Positions 41,677 through 55,431 are shown, counted from the stretch's first letter. The stretch is 64,000 bases of DNA from Chamaelirium japonicum (GCA_947650365.1 CANTAL010000130.1:496001-560000), one strand, 5' to 3'. Notes: generated from the sequence alone by a model not told the origin. Program-made: numbers and translations.

Positions 41677-42045
41677 AGGATCGTACGAATGAATTAGAAT
41701 GGATACATTCGTGCGAATGAATTAGAATTGATCATACAAATGAGTAAGAATGGATCGGACGAATGAATTAGAATGGATCGTACGAATGAATTAGAATGGA
41801 TCAAATGAGTGAATGAATTAGAATAGATCGTGCGAATGAATTAGAATGGATCGAACGAATGGATTGTACGAATGAATTAGAATGGATCGTACGAATGAAT
41901 TAGAATGGATCTTACGAATGAATTAGAATGGATCGTACGAATGAATTAGAATGGATCGTACGAATGAATTAGAATGGATCATACGAATGAATTAGAACGG
42001 ATCGTACGAATGAATTAGAATGGATCGTACGAATAAATTAGAATG

Positions 42046-42211
42046 GATACATTCGTCCAAATGAATTAGAATGGATCATACGAATGAGTAAGAATGGATC
42101 GTACGAATGAAATAGAATAGATTGTACGAATGAATTAGAATGGATCCTACGAATGAATTAGAATGGATCGTGTGAAAGAATTAGAATGGATTGTATGAAT
42201 GAATTAGAATG
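42046..42211 (+). repeat. 166-bp cassette, copy 4 (11.2-kb copy A)
   Basis: This is a full cassette with GTCCA in the 28-bp unit. Its partner in copy B starts at 53275, exactly 11229 bp downstream. Confidence 0.85.
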
Positions 42212-42955
42212 GATCGTATGAATGAATTAGAATGGATCGTACGAATGAATTAGAATGGATACATTCGTGCGAATGAATTAGAATTGATCGTACGAATGAA
42301 TTAGAATGGGTCGTGCGAATGAATTAGAATAGATCGTACGAATGAATTAGAATGGATCGTACGAATGAACTAGAATGGATACATTCGTGCGAATGAATTA
42401 GAATGGATCGTACGAATGAATTAGAATGGATCGTACGAATGAATTAGAATGGATCTTACGAATGAATTAGAATGTATCGTACGAATGAATTAGAATGGAT
42501 CGTACGAATGAATTAGAATGGATACATTCGTACGAATGAATTAGAATTGATTGTACGAATGAATTAGAATGGATCGTACGGAATGAATTAGAATGGATAT
42601 ATTTGAACAAATAAATTTGAATGGATCATACAAATGAAATAGAATGGATCGTACGAATGAATTAGAATGGATAGTGCGAATGAATTAGAATCGATCGTAC
42701 GAATGAATTAGAATGGATCGTATGAATGAACTAGAATGGATACATTCGTGCGAATGAATTAGAATGGATCGTGTGAAAGAATTAGAATAGATTTTGCGAA
42801 TGAATTAGAATGGACCGTACGAATGAATTAGAATGGATACATTCGTGCGAATGAATTTGAATGGATCGGATGAATGAATTGGAATGGATCGTACGATTAA
42901 ATTATAATGGATCGTACGAATGAATTAGAATGGATCGTACGAATAATTTAGAATG

Positions 42956-43121
42956 GATACATTCGTGCGAATGAATTAGAATGGATCATACGAATGAGTA
43001 AGAATGGATCGTACGAATGAAATAGAATAGATTGTACGAATGAATTAGAATGGATCCTATAAATGAATTAGAATAGATCGTGTGAAAGAATTAGAATGGA
43101 TTGTATGAATGAATTAGAATG
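42956..43121 (+). repeat. 166-bp cassette, copy 5 (ends at a switch)
   Basis: The cassette has GATCCTATAAATG in the fifth unit. Its last base is followed by AATTCGTACGATCC, which starts an inverted block. The partner in copy B is 54179-54344. Confidence 0.85.
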
Positions 43122-43123
43122 AA

Positions 43124-44208
43124 TTCGTACGATCCATTCGAATTCATTCGCACGATCCATTCTAATTCATTCATACGATCCATTCTAATTCATTCACACG
43201 ATCCATTCTAATTCATTCGTAGGATCCATTCTAATTCATTCGTACAATCTATTCTATTTCATTCGTACGATCCATTCTTACTCATTCGTATAATCCATTC
43301 TAATTCATTCGGACGAATGTATCCATTCTAATTTATTCGTATGATCCATTCTAATTCATTCGTATGATCCATTCTAATTCATTCGTACGATCCATTCTAA
43401 TTCATTCGTCCGATCCATTCTAATTTATTCGCATGAATGTATCCATTCTAATTCATTCGTACGATCCATTCTAATTCATTCGCACAATCTATTCTAATTC
43501 ATTCATACGATCCATTCTAATTCATTCGCACGAATGTATCCATTCTAATTCATTCATACGATCCATTCTACTTCATTCGTACTATCCGTTCTAATTCACT
43601 CATACGATCCATTCTAATTTATTCATACGATCCATTCTAATTCATTTGCACGAATATATCCATTCTAATTCATTCGTACGATCCATTCTAATTCCTTCGT
43701 ACAATCCATTCTAATTCCTTCGTACGATCCATTCTAATTCCTTCGTACGATCCATTCTATTTCATTCGTATGATCCATTCTAATTCCTTCGTACGATCCA
43801 TTCTAATTCCTTCGTATCCATTCTAATTCACTCATACGATCCATTCTAATTCATTCGTACGATCCATTCTAATTCATTCATACAATCCATTCTAATTCAT
43901 TCGCACGAATGTATCCATTCTAGTTCATTCGTACGATCCATTCTAATTCATTCATACGATCCATTCTAATTCATTCGTACGATCCATTCTAATTCATTCG
44001 CACAAATGTATCCATTCTAATTCCTTCGTACGATCCATTCTAATTCATTCATACAATCCATTCTAATTCTTTCACACGATCCATTCTAATTCATTCGTAC
44101 GATCCATTCTAATTCATTCGTGCAATCCATTCTATTTCATTCGTACGATCCATTCTTACTCATTCGTACGATCCATTCTAATTCATTCACACGAATGTAT
44201 CCATTCGT
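43124..44208 (-). repeat. Block 50, inverted units
   Basis: It includes CGTACTATCCG at 43580 and a cluster of CCTTCG units (43690-43815). Confidence 0.93.
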
Positions 44209-45587
44209 ACGAATGAATTAGAATAGATTGTACGAATGAATTAGAATGGATCGTACGAATAAATTAGAATGGATCGTACGAAGGAATTAGAATGGATCGT
44301 ATGAATGAATTAGAATAGATCGTACGAATGAATTAGAATGGATCGTACGAAGGAATTAGAATGGATCGTACGAATGAATTAGAATGGATATATTCGTGCA
44401 AATGAATTAGAATGGATCGTATGAATGTATTAGAATGGATCGTATGAGTGAATTAGAATGGATCGTACGAATGAATTAGAATGGATTGTATGAATGAATT
44501 AGAATGGATCGTACGAATGAATTAGAATGGATCGTATGAATGAATAAGAATTGATCGTACGAATGAATTAGAATGGATCGTGCGAATGAATTAGAATGGA
44601 TCGTACGAATGAATTAGAATGGATCGTACGAATGAACTAAAATGGATACATTCGTGCGAATGAATTAGAATGGATCGTACGAATGAATTAGAATGGATCG
44701 TACGAATGAATTAGAATGGATCGTACGAATGGATTAGAATGGATCATACGAATGAATTAGAATGGATCGTGCGAATGAATTAGAATGGATCGAACGAATG
44801 AATTAGAATGGATATATTCGAGCGAATGAATTAGAATAGATCGTAGGAATGAATTAGAATGGATCATACGAATGAATTAGAATGGATCGTACGAACGAAT
44901 TAGAATAGATCGTACGAACGAATTAGAATGGATCGTATGAATGAATTAGAATGGATACATTCGTGTGAATGAATTAGAATGGATCGTATGAATGAATTAG
45001 AATTGATTTTGTGAATGAATTAGAACTGATCGTACGAATGAATTAGAATGGATACATTCGTGCGAATGAATTAGAATGGATTGTATGAATGAATTAGAAT
45101 GGATCGTACGAATGAACTAGAATGGATACATTCATGCGAATGAATTAGAATGGATCGTACGAATGAATTAGAATGGATCATACGAATGAATTAGAATGGA
45201 TCTTACAAATGAATTAGAATGGATCGTACGAATGAATTAGAATGGATCGTACGAATAAATTAGAATGGATACATTCGTGCGAATGAATTAGAATGGATCG
45301 GACGAATGAATTAGAATGGATCGTACGAATGAATTAGAATGGATCGTACGAATAAATTAGAATGGATACATTCGTCCGAATGAATTAGAATGGATCATAC
45401 GAATGAGTAAGAATGGATTGTACGAATGAAATAGAATAGATTGTACGAATAAATTAGAATGGATCCTACGAATGAATTAGAATGGATCGTGTGAAAGAAT
45501 TAGAATGGATTGTATGAATGAATTAGAATGGATCGTATGAATGAATTAGAATGGATCGTGTGAATGAATTCGAATGGATCGTACGAA
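44209..45587 (+). repeat. Block 51, direct units
   Basis: It has GAACGAATTAG pairs near 44895 and a cassette at 45365. It exits at GTACGAATTCATTC. Confidence 0.93.
45365..45530 (+). repeat. 166-bp cassette, copy 6 (11.2-kb copy A)
   Basis: The length and variant order are standard, with GTCCG in the long unit. It is followed by two more direct units before the switch near 45588. Confidence 0.85.
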
Positions 45588-46494
45588 TTCATTCTAATTC
45601 ATTCATACAATCCATTCTAATTCTTTCACACGATCCATTCTAATTCATTCGTACGTTCCAATCTAATTCATTAGCAGGATCCATGCTAATTCATTCGATC
45701 GATCAATTCTAATTCATTAGCACGATCCATTCTAATTCATTCGTACGATCCATTCTAATTCATTCGCACGATCCATTCTAATTCATTCATAGGATCCATT
45801 CTAATTCATTCATACAATCCATTCTAATTCATTCATACAATCCATTCTAATTCTTTCACACGATCCATTCTAATTCATTCGTAGGATCCATTCTAATTCA
45901 TTCGTACAATCTATTCTATTTCATTCGTACGATCCATTCTTACTCATTTGTATGATCCATTCTAATTCATTCGGACGAATGTATCCATTCTAATTTATTC
46001 GTACGATCCATTCTAATTCATTCGTACGATCCATTCTATTTCATTCGTACGATCCATTCTTACTCATTCATACGATCCATTCGAATTCATTCGCACGATC
46101 CATTCTAATTTATTCATACGATCCAGTCTAATTCATTTATACAATCCATTTTAATTCTTTCACACGATCCATTCTAATTCATTCGTAGGATCCATTCTAA
46201 TTCATTCGTACAATCTATTCTATTTCATTCGTACGATCCATTCTTACTCATTCGTATGATCCATTCTAATTCATTCGGACGAATGTATCCATTCTATTTT
46301 ATTCGTACGATCCATTCTAATTCATTCGTACGATCCATTCTAATTCATTCATATGATCCATTCTTACTCATTCGTATGATCCATTCTAATTCATTCGTAC
46401 GATCCATTCTAATTCATTCGTACGATCCATTCTATTTCATTCGCACAATCTATTCTAATTCATTTGTACGATCCATTCTAATTCATTCGTACGA
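45588..46494 (-). repeat. Block 52, inverted units
   Basis: It has TTCGATCGATC near 45690 and three CATTCTATTTC units. It ends at the long palindrome (46466-46523). Confidence 0.93.
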
Positions 46495-46523
46495 TCGTAC
46501 GAATGAATTAGAATAGATCGTAC
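46466..46523. repeat. Long palindrome at an orientation switch
   Basis: The centre is CGATCG at 46492-46497. Positions 46475-46514 form a perfect 40-bp palindrome. It extends to 58 bp (46466-46523) with one mismatched pair, 46474 against 46515. It arises where an inverted block meets a direct block with the sharing of one GTACGATCGTAC core. Copy B at 57717 has an A-to-T change at 57733 that shortens the perfect part to 30 bp. Confidence 0.9.
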
Positions 46524-47862
46524 GGAATGAATTAGAATGGATTTTATGAATGAATTAGAATGGATACATTCGTGCGAATGAATTTGAATGGATCATACGA
46601 ATGAGTAAGAATGGATCGTACGAATGAAATAGAATGGATTGTACGAATGAAATAGAATGGATTGTACGAATGAATTAGAGTGGATCGTACGAATGAATTA
46701 GAATGGATCATACGAATGAGTAAGAATGGATCGTACAAATGAAATAGAATGGATTGTACGAATGAATTAGAATAGATCGTACGAATGAATTAGAATGGAT
46801 CGTGTGAAAGAATTAGAATGCATTGTATGAATGAATTAGAATGGATCGTATGAATAAATTAGAATGGATCGTGAGAATGAATTCGAATGGATCGAATGAT
46901 CCATTCGAATAGAATGGATCGTATGAATGAATTAGAATGGATCGGGCGAATGAATTAGAATGGATTATAGGAATGAATTAGAAAGGATCGTATGAATGAA
47001 TTAGAATGGATCGTATGAATGAATTAGAATGGATCGTGCAAATGAATTAGAATAGATCGTACGAATGAATTAGAATGGATCGTACGAATGAATTAGAATG
47101 GATCATACGAATGAATTAGAATGGATCATACGAATGAGTAAGAATGGATCGTACGAATGAAATAGAATGGATTGTACGAATGAATTAGAGTGGATACATT
47201 CGTGCGAATGAATTAGAATGGATCGTACGAATGAATTAGAATGGATCGTACGAATGAATTAGAATGGATCGTACGAATGAATTAGAATGCATCGTACGAA
47301 AGAATTAGAATGGATATATTCGTGCGAATGAATTAGAATGGATCGTACGAATGAATTAGACTGGATCGTACGAATGAATTTGAATGGATACATTTGTGCG
47401 AATGAATCTAAATGGATTGTATGAATGAATTACAATGGATCGTACGAATGAATTAGAATGGATTGTACGAATGAATTAAAATAGCTCATACGAATGAATT
47501 AGAATGAATCGTATGAATGAATTAGAATGGTTACATTCGTGCGAATGAATTAGAATAGATCGTACGAATGAATTAGAATGGATCGTACGAATAAATTAGA
47601 ATGGATCGTGGGAATGAATTAGAATGGATCGTACGAATGAATTAGAATGGATCCACCGAATGAGTTAGAATGGATCATACGAATGAATTAGAATGGATTG
47701 TATGAATAAATTAGAATGGATTGTGCGAATGAATTAGAATGGATCGTATGAATGAATAAGAATGGATCGTACGAATGAATTAGAATGGATCGTGCGAATG
47801 AATTAGCATGAATCGTACGAATGTAATAGAATGGATCATACGAATGAATTAGAATGAATCGT
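46495..47862 (+). repeat. Block 53, direct units
   Basis: It includes the hairpin at 46881 and the AATCTAAATGG unit at 47400. It exits at a head-to-head CGTACG. Confidence 0.93.
46881..46910. repeat. Short hairpin with loop GAAT (copy A)
   Basis: Perfect 13-bp arms, ATTCGAATGGATC and GATCCATTCGAAT, flank GAAT inside a direct block. The same arms are used as in the hairpins at 27111 and 35942. Confidence 0.88.
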
Positions 47863-48679
47863 ACGATCCATTCTAATTCATTCGTACGATCCATTCTAAT
47901 TCATTCGCACGAATGTATCCATTCTAGTTCATTCGTACGATCCATTCTAGTTCATTCGTACGATCCATTCTAATTCATTCGTACGATCCATTCTAATTCA
48001 TTCGTATCATCCATTCTAATTAATTCGTATGATCCATTCTAATTCATTCGTATGATCCATTCTAATTCATTCATACAATCCATTCTAATTCATTCGCACG
48101 AATGTATTCATTCTAATTAATTCGTACGATCCATTCTAATTCATTCGTATGATCCATTCTTATTCATTCGCACGATCCAGTCTATTGGATTCACACGATC
48201 CATTCTAATTCATCCGCACGAATGTATCCATTCTAATTCATTCGTACGATCCATTCTAATTCATTAATATGATCCATTCTAATTCATTCGCACGATCCAT
48301 TCTAATTCATTCGTACGATCCATTCTAATTCATTCGTACGATCCATTCTAATTCATTCGCACGATCCATTCTAATTCATTCGTACAATCTATTTTATTTC
48401 ATTCATACGATCCATTCTTACTCATTCGTATGATCCATTCTAATTCATTCGGACGAATGTATCCATTTTAATTTATTCGTACGATCCATTCTAATTCATT
48501 CGTATGATTCATTCTAATTCATTCGTACGATCCATTCTAATTCATTCGTCCGATCCATTCTAATTCATTCGCACGAATGTATCCATTCTAATTCATTCAT
48601 ACGGTTCATTCTAATTCATTCGCACAATCCATTCTATTTCATTCGTACGATCCATTCTTACTCATTCGTATGATCCATT
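47863..48679 (-). repeat. Block 54, inverted units
   Basis: It contains AGTCTATTGG near 48179 and AATATGATCC at 48266. It exits at CCATTATGG. Confidence 0.93.
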
Positions 48680-49027
48680 ATGGATACATTCGTACGAATG
48701 AATTAGAATGGATCATACGAATGAGTAAGAATGGATCGTACGAATGAAATAGAATGGATTGTGCGAATGAATTAGAATGGATCGTACGAATAAATTAGAA
48801 TGGATCGTGTGAAAGAATTAGAATGGATTGTATGAATGAATTAGAATAGATCGTATGAATGAATTAGAATGGATCGTACGAATGAATTAGAATGGATCGT
48901 ACGAATGAACTAGAATGGATACATTCGTGCGAATGAATTAGAATGGATCGTAGGAATGAATTAGAATGGATCGTACGAATGAATTAGAATGGATGTTACG
49001 AATGAACTAGAATGGATCGTACGAATG
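48680..49027 (+). repeat. Block 55, direct units
   Basis: This is a 348-bp block holding a GAAAG/GATTGTATG pair. It exits at AATGCACGATCCTTGC. Confidence 0.93.
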
Positions 49028-50775
49028 CACGATCCTTGCTAATTCATTCGTTCGATCAATTCTAATTCATTAGCACGATCCATTCTAATTCATTCGTACG
49101 ATCCATTCTAATTCATTCGCACGATCCATTCTAATTCATTCGTACGATCCATTCTAATTCTTTCACACGATCCATTCTAATTCATTCGTACGATCCATTC
49201 TAATTCATTCGTACGATCTATTCTAATTCATTCGTACGATCCATTCTAATTTCATTCGTACGATCCATTCTTATTCATTCGCTCGAATGTATCCATTCTA
49301 ATCCATTCGTACGATCCATTCTAATCCATTCGTACGATCCATTCTAATTCATTCCATGAATGTAACCATTCTAATTCATTCATTTGATCCATTCTAATTC
49401 ATTCGTACGATCCATTCTAATTCATTCGTCCGATCCATATTAATTCATTCGCACGAATGTATCCATTCTAATCCATTCGTAAGATCCATTCTAATTTATT
49501 TATACGATCCATTCTAATTCATTCGTCCGATCCATTCTAATTCATTCGCACGAATGTATCCATTCTAATTCATTCGTACGATCCATTCTAATTCATTCGT
49601 ACGATCCATTCTAATTCATTCGTAAGATCCATTCTAATTCATTCGTACGATCCATTCTAATTCATTCATACGATCCATTCTAATTCATTCGCACGAATGT
49701 ATCCATTCTAGTTCATTCGTATGATCCATTCTAATTCATTCATTCGATCCATTCTAATTCATTCGTCCGATCTATTCTAATTCATTCGCACGAATATATC
49801 CATTCTAATTCATTCGTACGATCCATTCTAATTCATTCGTACGATCCATTCTAATTCATTCGTACGATCCATTCTAATTCATTCGCACGAATGTATCCAT
49901 TCTAGTTCATTCGTACGATCCATTCTAATTCATTCGCACGATCCATTCTAATTCATTCGAACGATCCATTCTAATTCATTCGCATGAATGTATCCATTCT
50001 AGTTCATTCGTACTATCCATTCTAATTCATTCGTACGATCCATTCTAATTCATTCATACAATCCATTCTAATTCATTAGCACGATCCATTCTAATTCACT
50101 CATATGATCCATTCTAATACATTCATACGATCCATTCTAATTCATTTGCACGAATATATCCATTCTAATTCATTCGTACGATCCATTCTAATTCCTTCGT
50201 ACGATCCATTTTAATTCATTCGTACGATCTATTCTAATTCATTCGTACGATCTATTCTAATTCCTTCGTACGATCCATTCTAATTCATTCGTACGATCCA
50301 TTCTAATTCATTCATACGATCCATTCTAATTCATTCGTACGATCCATTCTAATTCATTAGCACAAATGTATCTATTCTAATTCATTCGTACGATCCATTC
50401 TAATTCATTCGTATGATCCATTCTAATTCATTCGTAAGATCCATTATAATTCATTCGTACGATCCATTCTAATTCATTCGTACGATCCATTCTAATTCAT
50501 TCGCGAATGTATCCATTCTAATTCATTCGTACGATCCATTCTAATTCATTCGTACGATCCATTCTAATTCATTCGTACGATCCATTCTAATTCATTCATA
50601 CGATCTATTCTAATTCATTCATACAATCCATTCTAATTCTTTCACACGATCCATTCTAATTCATTCGTACGATCCATTCTAATTCATTCGCACAATCCAT
50701 TCTATTTCATTCGTACGATCCATTCTTACTCTTTCGTATGATCCATTCTAATTCATTCGCACGAATGTATCCATA
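49028..50775 (-). repeat. Block 56, inverted units
   Basis: It has ATTCCATGAATG at 49351, one base shorter than in copy B. It exits at CCATAATGG. Confidence 0.93.
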
Positions 50776-52164
50776 ATGGATCATACGAATGAGTAAGAAT
50801 GGATCGTACGAATGAAATAGAATGGATTGTGCGAATGAATTAGAATGGACCGTATGAATGAATTAGACGTACGAATGAATTAGAATGGATACATTCGTGC
50901 GAATAAATAAGAATGGATCATACGAATGAGTAAGAATGGATCGTGCGAATGAATTAGAATGGATCGTGTGAACGAATTAGAATGGATCGTACGAATGAAT
51001 TAGAATGGATCGTACGAATGAGTAAGAATGGATCGTACGAATGAAATAGAATGGATTGTACGAATGAATTAGAATGGATTCGTATGAATGAATTAGAATG
51101 GATACATTCGTGCGAATGAATTAGAATGGATCATACGAATGAGTAAGATTGGATCGTACGAATGAAATAGAATAGATTGTATGAATGAATTAGAATGGAT
51201 CCTACGAATGAATTAGAATGGATCGTGTGAAAGAATTAGAATGGATTGTATGAATTAATTAGAATGGATCGTATGAATGAATTAGAATGGATCGTACGAA
51301 TGAATTAGAATGGATACATTCGTGCGAATGAATTAGAATTGATCGTACGAATGAATTAGAATAGATATATTCGTGCAAATGAATTAGAATGGATCGTATG
51401 AATGAATTAGAATGGATCGTATGAGTGAATTAGAACGGATCGTACGAATGAAATAGAATGAATTAGAATTGATCGTACGAATGAAATAGAATGGATTGTA
51501 CGAATGATTTAGAATGGATCGTACGAATGAATTAGAATGGATCGTACGAATGATTTAGAATGGATACATTCGTGCGAATGAATTAGAATGGATCATACGA
51601 ATGAGTAAGAATGGATCGAACGAATGAAATAGAATGGATTGTACGAATGAATTAGAATGGATTCGTACGATTGAATTAGAATGGATACATTCGTGCGAAT
51701 GAATTAGAATGGATCGTACCAATGAGTAAGAATGGATCGTAGGAATGAAATAGAATGGATTGTGCGAATGAATTAGAATGGATTGTGCGAATGAATTAGA
51801 ATGGATCGTACGAATGAATTAGAATGGATCATACGAATTAATTAGAATGGATCATACGAATGAATTAGAATGGATCGTACGAATGAATTAGAATGGATCG
51901 TACGAATGAATTAGAATAGATCGTACGAATGAATTAGAATGGATTATACGAATTAATTAGAATGGATCATACGAATGAATAAGAATGGATCGTACGAATG
52001 AATTAGAATGGATCGTACGAATGAATTAGAATGGATACATTTGTGCGAATGAGTTAGAATGGATCGTACGAATGGATTAGAATGGATCGTACGAATGGAT
52101 TAGAATGGATACATTCGTGCAAATGAATTAGAATGGATTGTATGAATGAATTAGAATGGATCGT
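50776..52164 (+). repeat. Block 57, direct units
   Basis: It contains a truncated GAATTAGACGTACG unit near 50865 and a cassette at 51101. It exits at a head-to-head CGTACG. Confidence 0.93.
51101..51266 (+). repeat. 166-bp cassette, copy 7 (11.2-kb copy A)
   Basis: The cassette has AAGATTGG in the second unit and GAATTAATTAG in the last. It is preceded by a 24-bp GATTCGTATG unit. Confidence 0.83.
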
Positions 52165-52905
52165 ACGATCCATTCGAATTCATTCACACGATCCATTCTA
52201 ATTCATTCGTACGATCCATTCTAATTCATTCATACGATCCATTCTAATTCATTCGTACGATCCATTCTAATTCATTCGTATATTCCATTCTAATTCATTC
52301 GTACGATCTATTCTATTTCATTCGTACGATCCATTCTTACTCATTCGTATGATCCATTCTAATTCATTCGAACGAATGTATCCATTCTAATTTATTCGTA
52401 CGATCCATTCTAATTCATTAGGACGATCCATTCTAATTCATTCGCACGAATGTATCCATTCTAAACCATTCATATGATCCATTCTAATTTATTCGTACGA
52501 TCAATTCTAATTCATTCGTAAGATCCATTCTAATTCATTCGTACGATCCATTCTAATTCATTCGCACGAATGTATCCATTCTAGTTCATTCGTACGATCC
52601 ATTCTAATTCATTCGTACGATCCATTCTAATTCATTCGCACGATCCATTCTAATTCATTCGTATGATCCATTCTAATTCATTCGCACGAATGTATCCATT
52701 CTAATTCATTCGTACATACGATCCATTCTAATTCATTCGTACGATCCATTCTAATTCATTCGCACGATCTGTTCTTATTCATTTGCACAATCCATTCTAA
52801 TTCATTCGCACGAATGTATCCATTCTAATTCATTCGTACGATCCATTCTAATTCATATGCACAAAGGTATCCATTCTTATTCATTCGTACGATCCAATCT
52901 AATTC
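52165..52905 (-). repeat. Block 58, inverted units, spanning the 11.2-kb junction
   Basis: Copy A ends and copy B begins inside this block at about 52420-52424, at ATTAGGACGATCC. Confidence 0.92.
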
Positions 52906-53274
52906 AGGATCGTACGAATGAATTAGAATGGATACATTCGTGCGAATGAATTAGAATTGATCATACGAATGAGTAAGAATGGATCGGACGAATGAATTAG
53001 AATGGATCGTACGAATGAATTAGAATGGATCAAATGAGTGAATGAATTAGAATAGATCGTGCGAATGAATTAGAATGGATCGAACGAATGGATTGTACGA
53101 ATGAATTAGAATGGATCGTACGAATGAATTAGAATGGATCTTACGAATGAATTAGAATGGATCGTACGAATGAATTAGAATGGATCGTACGAATGAATTA
53201 GAATGGATCATACGAATGAATTAGAACGGATCGTACGAATGAATTAGAATGGATCGTACGAATAAATTAGAATG

Positions 53275-53440
53275 GATACATTCGTCCAAATGAATTAGAA
53301 TGGATCATACGAATGAGTAAGAATGGATCGTACGAATGAAATAGAATAGATTGTACGAATGAATTAGAATGGATCCTACGAATGAATTAGAATGGATCGT
53401 GTGAAAGAATTAGAATGGATTGTATGAATGAATTAGAATG
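53275..53440 (+). repeat. 166-bp cassette, copy 8 (11.2-kb copy B)
   Basis: This is the partner of the cassette at 42046, and I saw no differences when comparing the diagnostic positions. Confidence 0.85.
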
Positions 53441-54178
53441 GATCGTATGAATGAATTAGAATGGATCGTACGAATGAATTAGAATGGATACATTCGTGCG
53501 AATGAATTAGAATTGATCGTACGAATGAATTAGAATGGATCGTGCGAATGAATTAGAATAGATCGTACGAATGAATTAGAATGGATCGTACGAATGAACT
53601 AGAATGGATACATTCGTGCGAATGAATTAGAATGGATCGTACGAATGAATTAGAATGGATCGTACGATAGAATGGATCTTACGAATGAATTAGAATGTAT
53701 CATACGAATGAATTAGAATGGATCGTACGAATGAATTAGAATGGATACATTCGTACGAATGAATTAGAATTGATTGTACGAATGAATTAGAATGGATCGT
53801 ACGGAATGAATTAGAATGGATATATTTGAACGAATAAATTTGAATGGATCATACGAATGAAATAGAATGGATCGTACGAATGAATTAGAATGGATAGTGC
53901 GAATGAATTAGAATCGATCGTACGAATGAATTAGAATGGATCGTATGAATGAACTAGAATGGATACATTCGTGCGAATGAATTAGAATGGATCGTGTGAA
54001 AGAATTAGAATAGATTTTGCGAATGAATTAGAATAGACCGTACGAATGAATTAGAATGGATACATTCGTGCGAATGAATTTGAATGGATCGGACGAATGA
54101 ATTGGAATGGATCGTACGAATGAATTATAATGGATCGGACGAATGAATTAGAATGGATCGTACGAATAATTTAGAATG

Positions 54179-54344
54179 GATACATTCGTGCGAATGAATT
54201 AGAATGGATCATACGAATGAGTAAGAATGGATCGTACGAATGAAATAGAATAGATTGTACGAATGAATTAGAATGGATCCTATAAATGAATTAGAATAGA
54301 TCGTGTGAAAGAATTAGAATGGATTGTATGAATGAATTAGAATG
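54179..54344 (+). repeat. 166-bp cassette, copy 9 (11.2-kb copy B, ends at a switch)
   Basis: This is the partner of the cassette at 42956. It keeps the GATCCTATAAATG variant and the abrupt inversion at its end. Confidence 0.85.
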
Positions 54345-54346
54345 AA

Positions 54347-55431
54347 TTCGTACGATCCATTCGAATTCATTCGCACGATCCATTCTAATTCATTCATACG
54401 ATCCATTCTAATTCATTCACACGATCCATTCTAATTCATTCGTAGGATCCATTCTAATTCATTCGTACAATCTATTCTATTTCATTCGTACGATCCATTC
54501 TTACTCATTCGTATAATCCATTCTAATTCATTCGGACGAATGTATCCATTCTAATTTATTCGTACGATCCATTCTAATTCATTCGTACGATCCATTCTAA
54601 TTCATTCGTACGATCCATTCTAATTCATTCGTCCGATCCATTCTAATTTATTCGCACGAATGTATCCATTCTAATTCATTCGTACGATCCATTCTAATTC
54701 ATTCGCACAATCTATTCTAATTCATTCATACGATCCATTCTAATTCATTCGCACGAATGTATCCATTCTAATTCATTCATACGATCCATTCTACTTCATT
54801 CGTACTATCCGTTCTAATTCACTCATACGATCCATTCTAATTCATTCATACGATCCATTCTAATTCATTTGCACGAATATATCCATTCTAATTCATTCGT
54901 ACGATCCATTCTAATTCCTTCGTACAATCCATTCTAATTCCTTCGTACGATCCATTCTAATTCCTTCGTACGATCCATTCTATTTCATTCGTATGATCCA
55001 TTCTAATTCCTTCGTACGATCCATTCTAATTCCTTCGTATCTATTCTAATTCACTCATACGATCCATTCTAATTCATTCGTACGATCCATTCTAATTCAT
55101 TCATACAATCCATTCTAATTCATTCGCACGAATGTATCCATTCTAGTTCATTCGTACGATCCATTCTAATTCATTCATACGATCCATTCTAATTCATTCG
55201 TACGATCCATTCTAATTCATTCGCACAAATGTATCCATTCTAATTCCTTCGTACGATCCATTCTAATTCATTCATACAATCCATTCTAATTCTTTCACAC
55301 GATCCATTCTAATTCATTCGTACGATCCATTCTAATTCATTCGTGCAATCCATTCTATTTCATTCGTACGATCCATTCTTACTCATTCGTACGATCCATT
55401 CTAATTCATTCACACGAATGTATCCATTCGT
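54347..55431 (-). repeat. Block 60, inverted units
   Basis: This is the copy-B partner of block 50, with the same CCTTCG cluster and the CGTACTATCCG marker at 54803. Confidence 0.93.

Larger units (their letters stand above)
41677..43123 (+). repeat. Block 49, direct units
   Basis: It has two 166-bp cassettes and a GTACGGAATG one-base insertion near 42580. It exits at GAATTCGTACG. Confidence 0.93.
41195..52423. repeat. 11.2-kb higher-order repeat, copy A
   Basis: This segment is 11229 bp long and contains about ten orientation switches. Landmarks match copy B in order: the odd joint TTCAGGATCGTACG at about 41675 matches 52904, the CGATCG palindrome at 46494 matches 57717, the hairpin at 46881 matches 58104, CCATTATGG at 48679 matches 59879, CGATCCTTGC at 49030 matches 60230, CCATAATGG at 50775 matches 61953, and the CGTACG switch at 52164 matches 63342. 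The right end at 52423 joins directly to a second copy of its own left end. Confidence 0.92.
52906..54346 (+). repeat. Block 59, direct units
   Basis: This is the copy-B partner of block 49. It carries a 6-bp deletion at CGTACGATAGAATGG (about 53661). Confidence 0.93.

Noticed and set aside
46256..46516. 86-residue open frame on the plus strand, the longest seen
   Set aside because: It crosses the palindromic switch at 46494 and ends in the opposite-orientation unit. The match in copy B is altered at 57733. Repeat-derived 23-residue periodicity, not a protein.
46544..46738. 64-residue open frame on the minus strand
   Set aside because: It is a repeat translation kept open by GAAATAG and GAGTAAG variants in the same block.
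47688..47894. 68-residue open frame on the minus strand
   Set aside because: It spans the head-to-head switch at 47862 and is made only of satellite units.
52420..52424. Assembly artefact as the explanation of the 11.2-kb repeat
   Set aside because: The copies differ by substitutions, a 6-bp deletion, a 1-bp indel and two single-unit losses spread along their length. This is unlikely from a simple duplicated contig, although only raw reads can exclude it.
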